This document shows positions 54,580 to 64,000 of a stretch of 64,000 nucleotides of DNA, in pieces. The notes under the pieces are model-generated. The model did no database searches. It saw only the letters and a list, made by a program, of their open reading frames with translations, and was not told the DNA's origin. The stretch comes from Acholoe squamosa (Eukaryota > Annelida > Polychaeta > Phyllodocida > Polynoidae): contig OX439039.1 of NCBI GenBank assembly GCA_949317995.1, positions 17,723,282 through 17,787,281 on the forward strand, written 5' to 3'. Position 1 is the stretch's first letter. Each line of letters opens with the position of its first letter. The position numbers and the translations under genes were made by a program.

Positions 54580-54900
54580 GCATAGGCCATGCGTGCGTCT
54601 GAAAATGGTCACATGAGCTGGACACAGAGCCAGTGGAGGCAGTCTCATGCGTCAGATTATTGGAGAAAAGGACAGACACATAGGGTTGAGTCTGGATCCA
54701 CTGTCCATGCGTCTCCCATGCATCCTCCATGCGTCTACAGACGCACGGCAGACGCATGAGTGGAAGCAGATTTTTGTCATGCGTGCGTCAACAAACTTAT
54801 GAAAGTCAGACGGAAACAGACACATACCTCTGTATTTAAATATCAAAAGCAATTAGATATTTCCATGCGTCTGCCTATGCCTCTGCCGAAGGGCGCTCCA
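54580..54900. promoter_or_regulatory. Subterminal CATGCGTC motif cluster (left)
   Basis: At least seven copies of GCGTC or GACGC in the context CATGCGTC(T/A), in both orientations, lie in the first 340 bp. These are likely transposase or accessory-protein binding sites; function is inferred from position and symmetry with the right end. Confidence 0.55.
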
Positions 54901-54960
54901 TCTAGTGTGAGATAAACACAACTTCTAGTTCCTCTCCTTCACGCACGTCGGTGCACTGTA

Positions 54961-57900
54961 GTGAATGTATCATGTGACCTAGTCTGTCCGTACAAACAGA
55001 AAACCAAAATTGCTTGCCGTCGGACCAAACGTGCCTCCAAAGAGGAAGAAATTGAAGAAATCCCAGACAGCCCGCCTCTCAAAGACACACATAAGGCAGG
55101 CAAGAAGAAGGTTGGTTCTTCTAGCACTCCCTTAAAGGCAAGGAAGGTAGCTCCTGTGCCTTCTAGAAGTTCCCCGCAGTTTAAGAAGGTTGGCAAATCA
55201 AAAGCTCGGGTGGGTCTCCCTCCTCCCAAGAAGAGGGGTAGGCCAAAGAAGTCGACTTCACCTTCTGCTTCTGTACAAGAGGACAGCGAGAGCGAAGAAG
55301 AGAACATTCCAGGTACCCCCCAATGTGATAATTCTGTGACTGGTCGAGGTAAGCTGCGCATATCCCCCCGCCTGAAGGGCCAGACAGAAGACATTCCTGT
55401 ACACGGAGAAGAAACTAAATGTCATAAATCTAGTAAATCCCTGCAGTTTGAAAGACTGCCAGAGGAGTCAGGAGAGGGTGAGTCAGATTCTCAGTCGCAG
55501 TCCGTTCTGCCTAAGATGCCTAAATCAAAACGTTCCCGCAAGAGGGCAGCTAAGTCCAAGGAGGATGAGCTTGATCTTGACAGCAAGGACAATCCAACCC
55601 AGGAAGAAATGGAAGATATCTTGAACCGATCTCAAGGTACTATGGAAGGCGAGTTATAAGTTTGAGTCTGGACCCTAATATTGATGTCAGAAGCCATTCA
55701 TGAAAGACATCATGCAAAATAGAAATTTATTGTTTCCCAACCTACCTGGAAGTTATTTCTGTTGGCTTTTAAGAAAAGGTTAAGCAAAGGTCTATTATAA
55801 AAAATTAAATATTTTCTTTTCACCTTTACTTCCCCTGAAAAAAAATAAAAATGTACCAAATGCCTACATGTTAAAGAACCTTTTGTACAAAGTCGGTTTA
55901 ATTTTATGTTCAAGCTTTTCTTTGAAGTCATTCTGCTGTAAATTATTTCTTATGTCAACAAGTGTGTTTAATTGAATTTCTTCTCTTTTTTTCTCTTCTA
56001 AGGTCATGGTGATTACGCAAAACATCCAGTTCTAGACCAGGATCAACAAGACGGAGACGGCGAAGAGGTAGACCAAGACGCAGAGGACCTTGCCAACCTC
56101 CAATCGACTATGATGAAAATGACTCCATCCAAATTTGAATTGACATTTGGAGACAAGGATATGGAAACTTGGTGGACAGAAGACCCTACCCGTGAGGAGA
56201 CTCTATGCAGGCTCTGGGAACAGGAGAGAGCTCTCTATGATATGAGGGCTAATGGCTATCGTGTGGCATCTGTGAAGGATTGATCTACGCCAAAATGGCA
56301 GTTATTCTTAAGGTTCCACGTGAGTAATTATTTCATTGTTCCTTTAATCCCTGTTTCCTATATGTTTTTTGTTATTCAAAACTTAACATAGGCTATTCAA
56401 TAAAAACCTGACCTTAAGTATTTGGTTGACAGTTTCATAACTAAAGTATTTGAAATAATACAAATTTAAAACATTGGTTCATTTTATACAAACATCTGGC
56501 TGCAAGATATTTCTTGTCCCTTTTTCCAGCAAAGAAAATCTAAATCAGGATGAGGAGTCTCCAAAACATGTACTCCAAGATACTGAAAACTGCTAAAAGT
56601 GGTTCAGCTGCTGTAGGTAAAACCCCTCGACAGAAGGAGATATGCATGTTGCTCGGGTTCTTAATAACTTCCTTGAACCAGAACGAAACCTACAACACCT
56701 ACTCTGGACGCAGCCCCGGGAAGGCCACCTTCACATCTACCCCTAAGTCAAAGGGAACAGCTTCCCAGCCTATCGACTTAAAGGTAAGAGTGTGCTTTAG
56801 TTTTTAACTTTTAGCCCCCTTCTGTGTAAGTCTATTTTCACCCAAAAAAATCTCAATCAAGTTCTTATATATATAACCTTACAAAAAGTAATTAAGTCTG
56901 CATTTTTGGTGAAAACAAAGAGGTCCCTTGTTTTTAGTCATGATTTATAATTGTAGAGGTGTTTTTTTTTTTTGTTGAAGCTCATGAGGGGTTAAGATGT
57001 CATGGTAAATAATATTAGACAGAGAGTGCATAAATTTCCTTTTTTTTCAGACTGACAAGAACTTGGAGGGTTTGTCTCAGATACCATTCCAACCTAAGCG
57101 CCGGAAGGTGAAGCAGGAACAAGAGCAACTAGCTCAAGAGTTGGATCAAGATGAGGATGAAGGTGAAGGAGACGGTGAGGGTGAGGGTAAGGAAGAGGAA
57201 GACGATGAGGGTGAGGTTGAGGGTACTCGTGTGTTCCAGTCTAGTAAAAAACATTATAGCAGAAACCAACACATTGGGACGGAGGCTGCAGCACACCGAT
57301 CGAAGCGTCTGAGTCCACCACGCAATCCACAGAAGAAACAGAGTCAGCCTGCTAAGTCGGGACAATCATCCAGCTGCAAGGAAACAGCACCTGCAGCTTC
57401 TACCTCCAAAGACACTGTGAAAGGTGCAGGCAAAGGGCTGCATCAGACCTCAAGCAAAGGTAAGGGCCAGGAAACAGCCTTGGATAGGTACAAAAGGTTG
57501 TTCAGCAAAGCAGAAGTGAAATCTGGCCTGCATTATTCTGAGGATGGCTCCTCCCAGAGAGCTTCTCTCTACCAACCATACACAGGAAAGGAGACCTCCA
57601 TGCATTGGGGTGAGTCTTCCATGGAGGACAGGTCTACTGACCCTGGTGTGGAAACCCCGTCTGCGAATTGGTACACCAAGCAGGGACCTGACCATCGTAG
57701 GGCTCGTGAGGCTGAGCTGGGCAAAAAGAAAGCCGAGAAGGCCAAGAACGACCCAGTGTTGAGGATGATGGAAAAAAAATCCGAAAACCTAGGAAAAATG
57801 GTAGAAGTTTTGTCTAAACCCAAACCCACTAGTCAGCCTCTTACCTCAGACCCTGTTTCATCCGATGCCCAACTGTGGGCCGACTCTTTGGTCAGACAGG

Positions 57901-57995
57901 TAGAGCAGATGTCACCGAAACTGCAAAGAAAGTTCATGCGTCATGTCACTAACATGGCGTATGATGCATTAGATGGGGACTGGCCTTCTAAGTAA
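54961..57995 (+). pseudogene. Harbinger accessory gene (AT-hook, MADF-like, BESS-like), four exons
   Basis: Exon 1 (to 55636; true start unknown, as the first codon in frame at 54961 is GTG) is basic, with an AT-hook-like KKRGRPKK. Exon 2 (56003-about 56319) includes the MADF start EETLCRLWEQERALYDMRANGY and an in-frame TGA at 56281. Exon 3 (about 56530-56783) carries the MADF end (MRSLQNMYSKILKTAKSG... RQKEICML), with a TAA upstream in the same frame at 56541. Exon 4 (57051-57995) has an acidic run and a C-terminal helix SLVRQVEQMSPKLQRKFMRHV, similar to BESS motifs. Splice sites 55636|GTACTA, CTAAG|56003, 56783|GTAAGA and TTCAG|57051 agree in phase; the exon 2/3 junction does not. It would bind element ends and help import transposase. 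Broken. Confidence 0.78.
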
Positions 57996-58464
57996 ACTTG
58001 ATTCATGTTTGTTGTTCATGATGATTATGCATAAAAGACGGAAGGAGTAAAAAAAAAACAAGACAACACAAATTTGTATAAAAAAGGAAAAGAACTTTGT
58101 GTTTATTTATATAATTCTGCAAGAAAACCTTGCGCGGTGCTTAATATGTAAAATTACATGTTCATGTCTTATGTTACTATAACAAGTATTTATCCAAGTT
58201 TTTACAGTTGGTGCTCAAGAACCTTTTGTTTTAGATGAATGATGCATGATTCAAACTCACGATTTTTCATTTTTGGTTCTCTTGACGCTCTAGGACTTAA
58301 CTTAAAAAGGTGAGCGCCTATATATTAAACGACAGTACAATCAGCGTCTACAAACTAAAAGTGTACATGTATGAAAGACTTTCCCTCAAGGATCACGATC
58401 TCATGACTCTGCATTTAAACACATACGGGTACTGAAGAAAAACATAAATAATTTATTCTATGCT

Positions 58465-58478
58465 TACACACACACCCT

Positions 58479-58555
<77 letters not shown>
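58465..58555. repeat. (CA)n(TA)n microsatellite
   Basis: A CA run passes into about 30 TA units. It lies between the two convergent Harbinger genes. Confidence 0.95.
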
Positions 58556-58559
<4 letters not shown>

Positions 58560-58874
58560 GTTCATGTTTGTTCACTTAGCAGGACTAGAGTTCCTTATAT
58601 CCCGCCTCACTGAAGGGAGAAGCCTACACATGTATCATAAAAGTGCCTTAAGCGACAGTATATTCCAGTTCAAGAACTTGTGTTGATTTCTTTAATAAAG
58701 GTTCATGTTTTTGTTGTAAATCATACTATTTCTTTATTTCTATCTGAATGATATGCATACATAAGTTTGACTCATGAACCACAGTGTACATGGCTTACTT
58801 AGATGAAAAGGAAATGTCTCTGACAGTGTCATTACTGCCCACACACTAAAGTTCATCAACTCCGGGGTCCACAC

Positions 58875-60975
58875 TTAGCGCTCAAAGTAGAAGTCATGTT
58901 GCATCACAACGTCCCACTGTTTGGGAAGTTCTCCCTCCTTGGTCAGACACCATCCCGCGAGATTGTTCCTCATTATCTTGACCTTGTCTGATCGGTTCCG
59001 TACAGAAGTAGGCTTTCTGCCTGGGAGGACCTTCTCTGCACGCCACAGACCTTTGTGCTGTTTGTAGTCTTTCCCCTCCCAGTCGCAAGCTTCCTTCGGA
59101 AGGTATGCTCCTGGGGCCACCGTTCTAATGTAATTATGCAGAGCCACACATGCCAGTTCTATAATGTCCACATTTTTTGGAGCCATTTCTATTTCTCGGC
59201 GGAAAATCCTGAAACGAGTGGCCAGGATCCCAAAGGCATTCTCCACACACCGTCTAGACCTGCTGAGGCGATAGTTGGATATCCTCTGCTGGGGGGTGAG
59301 TTTGGTGGAGGGATATGGCTTCATAAGTCTCTCACTCATCTCGAATGCGTCATCAGCAAGAAAATGATAGGGCAAGTCCCCGTTGAAGCCTGGAAATGTT
59401 GAGGGTTCTGGCACATTAAGGGGGTTACCTGCGGCATCAATATCCTGAGCAAAAGAGGAGTACTTCCAGATAGTGCTATCTGATGCTTTACCTTCCGCTC
59501 CGACATCCACATATGTGAACTTATAGTCTGCATCAACTAAGGCAAACAGAATTATGCTGTAATATCCTTTGTAATTGTAATAGTTCGAACCAGACTTCTT
59601 TGGCTTCTTAATCCGGATGTGCTTCCCATCCAAAAAACCCAGAACATGTGGCATGTTCCACTTGTCGTGGTACCCTTTGGCTATGGCTAACCACTCATCC
59701 CTCGTGGTAGGCGGCTGAAACATTAAAAAAGTTACAGACAGATAGAAGCAGGCTTAGACTTGCGCTTCTCCAGATGGGTAATTCTTTTACTCCCACACTC
59801 AGACTTCAGGAATTTTTTTTTTTTATTAAAGAGTTTTATATGGAATGACCATGTCACAGACAGTATTAAAGTGGTTCCTTTTATTACATTTCTTAGCAGA
59901 GATGTATTTTATTTTCTTTTTTTTCTGGGGGGGGCATCAACAGTCTAATGAAACATACCTTCAAGTAGGTTTCATGCAGGGCTCTGAAGATGGCTTTGCA
60001 AGTGTCTCTCACTATGGGTAGCACCGTCAACTCACCTACAAGGTAACCCTGGTGAAGAGTCATAACACTGTCTCCTGGAGAGGAAAAACACATAATTAAA
60101 AATAATTGACTGAAATATTGTGTGAAGTTAATGAAATTATTTTGTTATAAAGCGACTCACAACTTTTTGGCCATAAATAAAAGAAAATATATTCATCTAA
60201 TTCTGTACTTTAGATAAAGGAGAAGGAAAAATTTCACCCTTTTGTGTCTGTACAGACTCAAACTTCTTACCTTGTGTCAGATACCTGATAGTCAAGCTCA
60301 GCCTCTCCTCAGCTGTGACTGCATCACGGAAAAATGTGTCCTGGTAAGTGATTTACGGTCGCACCATCTCTAGCAGGTCCTTGTACACCTCTGGTGACAT
60401 GCGTGTGGTCTTCTTGAACTCAGAAATACAACCGAGCTGGAAATAAGGCAAAAAAATATGTTAATGCCAGGAATTTTTTTTTTTTATTTTTAGGTTTATG
60501 GTTTTCAAAGAGATGACACTTTTTACATTGGGGTCCATACAGACTCCATCTCATGAGTGTGCATCTGAAATTGTTTTTGAGGACATGGCCAATTCTTTTT
60601 TATTAATATGTTTTAATTCCATGAAAATAAAAAATAACAGAGGCATGAGACTAGGCCTTATGTCAACATTGACCTGTGACATGGGGATGACAATAAATGT
60701 ACTGGTAAAACAGCATAAAAAATTCTCACCCTCAGAAAATCCTCTTCCAGCCTGGCAAGGGATGGTTTCATCCTTTCCTTCTTCCTTGAACGCAGATATG
60801 GGTGCATCCAATACGTGTGTGACATCTGCACCTTGTGGTTGCGCAAGATGTAGTCGTCATCCAAGTCATCATCCATGATGACATAGGCTGCCAGGTTTCT
60901 CAGATTCTGCAGACGTTCCTCTTCTATAGACTGCGCCTGTGCCTGAATCTCAACCTGTTTTCTTTTGAGTGACAT
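58875..60975 (-). pseudogene. Harbinger transposase (DDE_Tnp_4 / HARBI1-like), four exons, one stop
   Basis: Exons on the minus strand: 60975-60730 (ATG, MSLKRKQVEIQAQ), 60436-60271, 60074-59959 and 59714-58875. All junctions have GT-AG sites and matching phase, giving 455 codons, the usual family size. Helix-turn-helix-like part: EFKKTTRMSPEVYKDLLEMV... EERLSLTIRYLTQ. Catalytic residues: Asp in VLGFLDGKHIRI, Asp in the VDVGAEGKASDS block, Glu in RRCVENAFGIL. It cuts and pastes the element at TWA sites. One TAA (60355-60353) interrupts exon 2 after MVRP; the rest is open. It is convergent with the MADF-type gene. No sign of host use is seen. Confidence 0.92.
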
Positions 60976-61049
60976 GATGTTCTCAGTTGCTAAGATTTCC
61001 AAACACCACCGACTTTCCTCTCCACGAAAGACCCAAACAGAGGTCACGT

Positions 61050-61290
61050 GACCACACGCACAGACAGACGCATGCGTAGTGGAAGTAGTCTCAGGCGTGC
61101 GTCTTCCTCGCGTCTGCTACAGACGCACACTCACGGCCAGTGGAAGCGACTCATGGGTTACAGACGCAGACCCATGAAGCTGAGTTTTTTTTTAAGACGC
61201 ACGACCAGACGCATGGCTGAGACGCATGTGATTGCCCCCAAAACAGACGCATCGCTGACGCATTAGTCGTGCGTCCTAGTGGATTTAACG
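61050..61290. promoter_or_regulatory. Subterminal CATGCGTC motif cluster (right)
   Basis: Ten or more GACGCA or GCGTC words in 240 bp, mirroring the left end. The first transposase exon begins about 75 bp inside this cluster, so its promoter probably overlaps it. Confidence 0.55.
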
Positions 61291-61295
61291 CATAA

Positions 61296-61990
61296 CGTCA
61301 ACACAGCCGACATGACGTTGGCCGTCCCCGAGGACAAGCTGGGCGAGATATTAGATCAGGTGGGTCGAGTCATCAGAAAACTCTTAATTGCAAAGAAAAC
61401 AATTCAGTCTGTGTTAAGCAGGTTGCTCCACATAGCTAAATGCGTTAAATGAGCAAACTGCTTGAAGCACTCACGTCAATGAAAAGGTTTTATTTGAATG
61501 TAAATAGTGAAATGAAGTTAGACCAGAGGTGGTTCCTCGACTTCGGTAGGAGCTGGAACGGAGTAGCCATGATACCCAGCACAAAGGTCAATGCACATCT
61601 CTATGCATCTGGATGCATGCTTGAGCAGGATTGGGGGCACCAATAATACACATGCATACTGGTGTGCCCCATCCTGGACCCAGCCATATGCATCACTGAA
61701 CTTGAAGGTACTAATAAATGTCACAGTGGCTCTTAATACACTAATAGGAGAGGACAAACGTGGCCATCATATATGGGTGCACCGCCATAATGAGGGGGGA
61801 AATGAGTGTGTTCATTACGAGTAGGGGCAGTAATAGGGTCCTCCTGGATTGTGCCAGAAAGACATGGATGATAAAAGCCAATCTCAACATTCAGATATCA
61901 TATGTGCATGTCCCAGTTGCAGATAATGAGATTGCTGATTGTGTGAGTGATGCACACCTAGCCGCCGCACATGACCTAGTATCATGTGAA
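61296..61990 (+). pseudogene. DIRS-type RT end and RNase H
   Basis: Begins with MTLAVPEDKLGEILDQV and continues with AKKTIQSVLSRLLHIAKCVK, the RT thumb/connection of DIRS-type Pol. RNase H-like sequence follows across shifted frames: HLDACLSRIGG, LNLKVLINVTVAL (Lys where the catalytic Glu is usual), and RGSNRVLLDCARKTWMIKANLNIQ with VHVPVADNEIADCVSD. Stops and shifts occur between 61450 and 61590 and near 61790. It is the right part of the RT split at 54559. Confidence 0.75.
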
Positions 61991-63031
61991 AATCTTTATT
62001 TTGCAGATTCAGCAATCATTTATCTCCAAACGCAGGCGTCGGTGCAACAGCACAAGGCAAGGGCACAAGGCACGCAGCGCAACAACAGGCCGGATACAAG
62101 CACGTTATCTCGCCTTCATGTGGCAGGTAAAAGTGAACCCCTACAACGCGCACCACTCTATGATGTGCACCTTCCACGAATACTTGACATTGCATATCAA
62201 AGCACTGGCCACAATACACAACTATCTATCCCAGGCCAGAGTGCATGTCTCCCTAGTAACGGGGGAGGCACATCCCATGTCACACATGAGGATATCCAGG
62301 GCTATGGAGGCAATGAACAGAAACAAGGCAGGTTACTCCCCTATCAAAGGCAGCCTACAGAAGTCTTTATTACGTCACAAGAGGAGTTCTGACATTCTCA
62401 GGCCAGGATACACTGAAAACATGGAAGTCATCAGGATGACAATACTGACAGTACAGAGTCGTCATATTGATGACTCAGGTCGTCAGGATGACAACTTAAA
62501 GTCGTCATTTTGACTACCTAAAGCTGTAGTTTTAGGTATCGTCAACTTGAGGACCTAAAGTGGTCACCGCTGACTAGTTTCAGAACTTCTAGGTTTTCAG
62601 TGTATAAACACTACAGTTAAATCAGGCAAGACCCTCCAGAGAACAGGCCAGAGAAGGAAGTTGACACTTGCCCTGGCAGAGGAGCCGGAACTCTGTGTAG
62701 TGACAGCATGCAGACAGATGTGCATGGATGTCCCCACGGCGGATCAGTGAGACCCCCTGTTCATGTTAAAGACATAAGGGAACCCATTCCCACGGCAGAA
62801 ATAAGGAAGCACTGGAAGCAGGTTTTCACCGACTTAGGCCTGCTAAAAGATGTGTACTCCCTCCATGGGCTAAGGTCGGCCGCGGCCACCCAGGCCTACA
62901 AAGGAGGCACCTCAGAATTTGATGTCCAAATATATGGGGACTGGACATCTTCTATTCATAGACAGTATATCAGACATGACGTCTCACGTAGGGTCAGCCA
63001 TAAACAAATCAATGCTCTCCATCGTAAATAA
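61990..63031 (+). pseudogene. DIRS-type tyrosine recombinase, split by a MITE
   Basis: The core-binding part (61986-62400) reads ARYLAFMWQVKVNPYNAHHS, FHEYLTLHIKALATIHNYLS and MSHMRISRAMEAMNRNKAGY. The MITE at 62411-62602 follows. The catalytic part reads LTLALAEEPELCVVTACRQM, then a TGA near 62750, then in a shifted frame YSLHGLRSAAATQAYKGG (His-x-x-Arg box), IYGDWTSSIHRQYIRHDV (Trp and the nucleophile Tyr). The first catalytic Arg region is disrupted. It belongs to the same element as the RT and RNase H just upstream. Non-functional. Confidence 0.78.
62411..62602. mobile_element. MITE, 192 bp, TSD TA, TIR CACTGAAAAC
   Basis: The ends CACTGAAAACATGGAAGT and ACTTCTAGGTTTTCAGTG are inverted copies. 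TA lies on each side (62409-62410 and 62603-62604), which fits the Tc1/mariner superfamily. The interior is made of short GTCATCAGGATGAC and GTCGTCA words. No coding capacity. Confidence 0.82.
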
Positions 63032-63144
63032 GCTTCACATCACTGACTCAGATATCACTGACGTTATATCCTAATATATTTTTTCAATTTATTTAATTAC
63101 ATTTTACAAATTTCATCTCATACCCATCCCCCTCTCCCCATACT

Positions 63145-63550
63145 CATTTTATTCCTTCAATTCATTATTTATCTCATTCAACACATCAACTTACCAATAC
63201 GGTTTACAATTGTTTAAATCAATCTACTTATTAATATGTATTCTTCATCCTCAGTATTGTTATCTTATATAACAAATTAATAAATAACCTGCACCCTGCT
63301 TCCCCCATTCTCTGCTCTGCTTCTTCCAGCACAGCAACTCTTAAATTCCCCACCCACCCACTCCTTTATTTAAATTTTTACCTGTTGTACATATTTTCAT
63401 CACGTAGGACATTTTATTTCTTCAATTCATTATTTATCTCATTCAACACACCAACTTACCAATATGTGTTACAATTGTTTAAATCAATCTATTTATTAAT
63501 AATCTTGATTCTCAGTATTGTTATCTTATATAACAAATTATTAAATATTG
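63145..63550 (+). repeat. Direct repeats, probable B1-A2-B2 end of the DIRS-type element
   Basis: Two copies of a 135-bp AT-rich unit (about 63146-63285 and 63407-63547, from CATTTTATT-CTTCAATTC to TATAACAAATTA) flank a 120-bp segment that starts GCACCCTGCTTCCCCCATTC. That segment resembles 49366-49390. The pattern fits split direct repeats as in the Ngaro element, but the A match is short. Confidence 0.55.
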
Positions 63551-63743
63551 TATTTCTCCAAGTCCTGCCTCCCTGTATCTTTCTCTTTATACACAGGCTA
63601 GGGAATCAATGTTCTATCATTTCACAACCATCCTCTTTTTCCAAAATGATATTCACGGCACTTTGAAACTTAATTGCCCCTATTTGAAACTAGCACTTAA
63701 ATATGATGGAGGTGTATGACAACCAAATTTTTTTTTCCATTAC

Positions 63744-63940
63744 CTCTATCTCATCCCCTTCTTCAATGTCCTTGATCTGTTTTTTTAGGCAGAAGATGGT
63801 AGAAAGCAAACTACCCATACACAAGCACCGGATCCAGTATGGTGGCCGTGAGTAGTTGGCACGGAAGTGGAAGTTGACAATAAACACATTTACAACTGTA
63901 GACAAGGTTAGCAAACCAAGTGTGCCACTGATGAAGAGTG
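63744..63940 (-). CDS. Cys-loop (nicotinic-type) receptor, exon with TM3
   Basis: On the minus strand the exon opens after TTTTACAG at 63940 (one base of the first codon lies in the previous exon) and ends at GATAGAG|GTAATG at 63744. It encodes a hydrophobic segment (ALFISGTLGLLTLSTVVNVF) followed by IVNFHFRANYSRPPYWIR, the conserved stretch after TM3 in nicotinic-type subunits, then the start of the cytoplasmic loop with an acidic patch. It ends on a complete codon, as the last exon at 48584 requires. Earlier exons (ligand-binding domain, TM1-TM2) lie beyond the window on the right. Confidence 0.85.
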
Positions 63941-64000
63941 CTGTAAAACAATAAAAACAGAAAATCACATAGGAATGATAACTTGTCCTGAATTCCTAAT

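Larger units (their letters stand above)
54560..61292. mobile_element. PIF/Harbinger DNA transposon, 6.73 kb, TSD TAA
   Basis: The left end AGCGGTAAATCCACTACGAT is the imperfect inverted copy of the right end (reverse complement TGCGTTAAATCCACTAGGAC). TAA lies on both sides (54557-54559 and 61293-61295), the typical 3-bp target duplication. It contains two convergent genes: a MADF-type accessory gene (+) and a DDE transposase (-), the standard Harbinger pair. Both carry single disabling stops. Each end has a cluster of CATGCGTC/GACGCATG words. The element splits a DIRS-type RT and lies in a receptor intron. Confidence 0.92.
48585..63743 (-). other. 15.2-kb intron of the receptor gene (inferred)
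   Basis: The donor GAG|GTAATG at 63744/63743 and the acceptor CTCTGCAG at 48585 agree in phase (0/0). No receptor-like exon is seen between them. The intron is filled with an LTR-B copy, a DIRS-type element and a Harbinger element nested in it. An additional small exon cannot be excluded. Confidence 0.65.

Noticed and set aside
57129-57365. Hydrophobic minus-strand frame (Leu/Phe/Thr-rich)
   Set aside because: Complement of the acidic Glu/Asp/Gly run in the MADF-type gene.
54961-57995. Reading the AT-hook/MADF gene as a host gene in the receptor intron
   Set aside because: It lies within Harbinger ends with a TAA target duplication, convergent with the transposase, the standard arrangement of the element.

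Overview
This window is animal nuclear DNA, most likely from a marine invertebrate; the species cannot be named from the sequence. The evidence is GT-AG introns, a nicotinic-type Cys-loop receptor gene, and a very dense, nested load of eukaryotic transposons. These are Ngaro/DIRS-type tyrosine-recombinase retrotransposons, a Crypton-like gene, PIF/Harbinger, Ty3/gypsy-type LTR elements, EN-RT LINEs and MITEs. I see no prokaryotic operon, CRISPR array, rRNA or tRNA.

Left part (1-16 kb): a minisatellite, then a gypsy-derived repeat (copy A) carrying two MITEs, then a broken Crypton-type recombinase gene with one recognisable intron. A nearly complete Ngaro-like element follows (7433-12919). It has the full A1-internal-B1-A2-B2 split direct repeat layout and gag, RT/RNase H and tyrosine recombinase frames. 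A satellite of about 400-bp units (13036-14740) comes next.

Middle part (16-41 kb): a LINE (16.1-34.7 kb) is split by a 15.3-kb block bounded by direct LTRs (family A) with a near-perfect 5-bp target duplication. The block holds, on the minus strand, an integrase fragment followed by a long unrecognised reading frame (ORF-A), a stack of smaller repeats, and a second LTR family (B) with a homologous reading frame (ORF-B). Beyond the LINE lies copy B of the gypsy-derived repeat, between two direct 0.55-0.59-kb repeats. A third, diverged relative (ORF-C, about 46.1-44.7 kb) was cut by another LINE. The ORF-A/B/C family (paired zinc-finger-like Cys/His motifs, coiled coils and a C-terminal W-D/N-G signature, placed just before the 3' LTR in A and B) is the most novel-looking item here.

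Right part (48-64 kb): two minus-strand exons of a Cys-loop receptor (TM3 exon 63940-63744 and TM4/last exon 48584-48255) have matching splice phase and can be joined across a 15.2-kb intron. The intron holds an LTR-B copy and a decayed DIRS-type element (gag 49.7-50.8 kb; RT, RNase H and recombinase 54.3-63.0 kb). Its RT is split by a 6.7-kb Harbinger element with a TAA target duplication, a four-exon transposase and a convergent MADF-type accessory gene. A TA-flanked MITE splits the recombinase. Apart from the receptor exons, nearly all recognisable coding sequence here is transposon-derived and carries at least one frame break.
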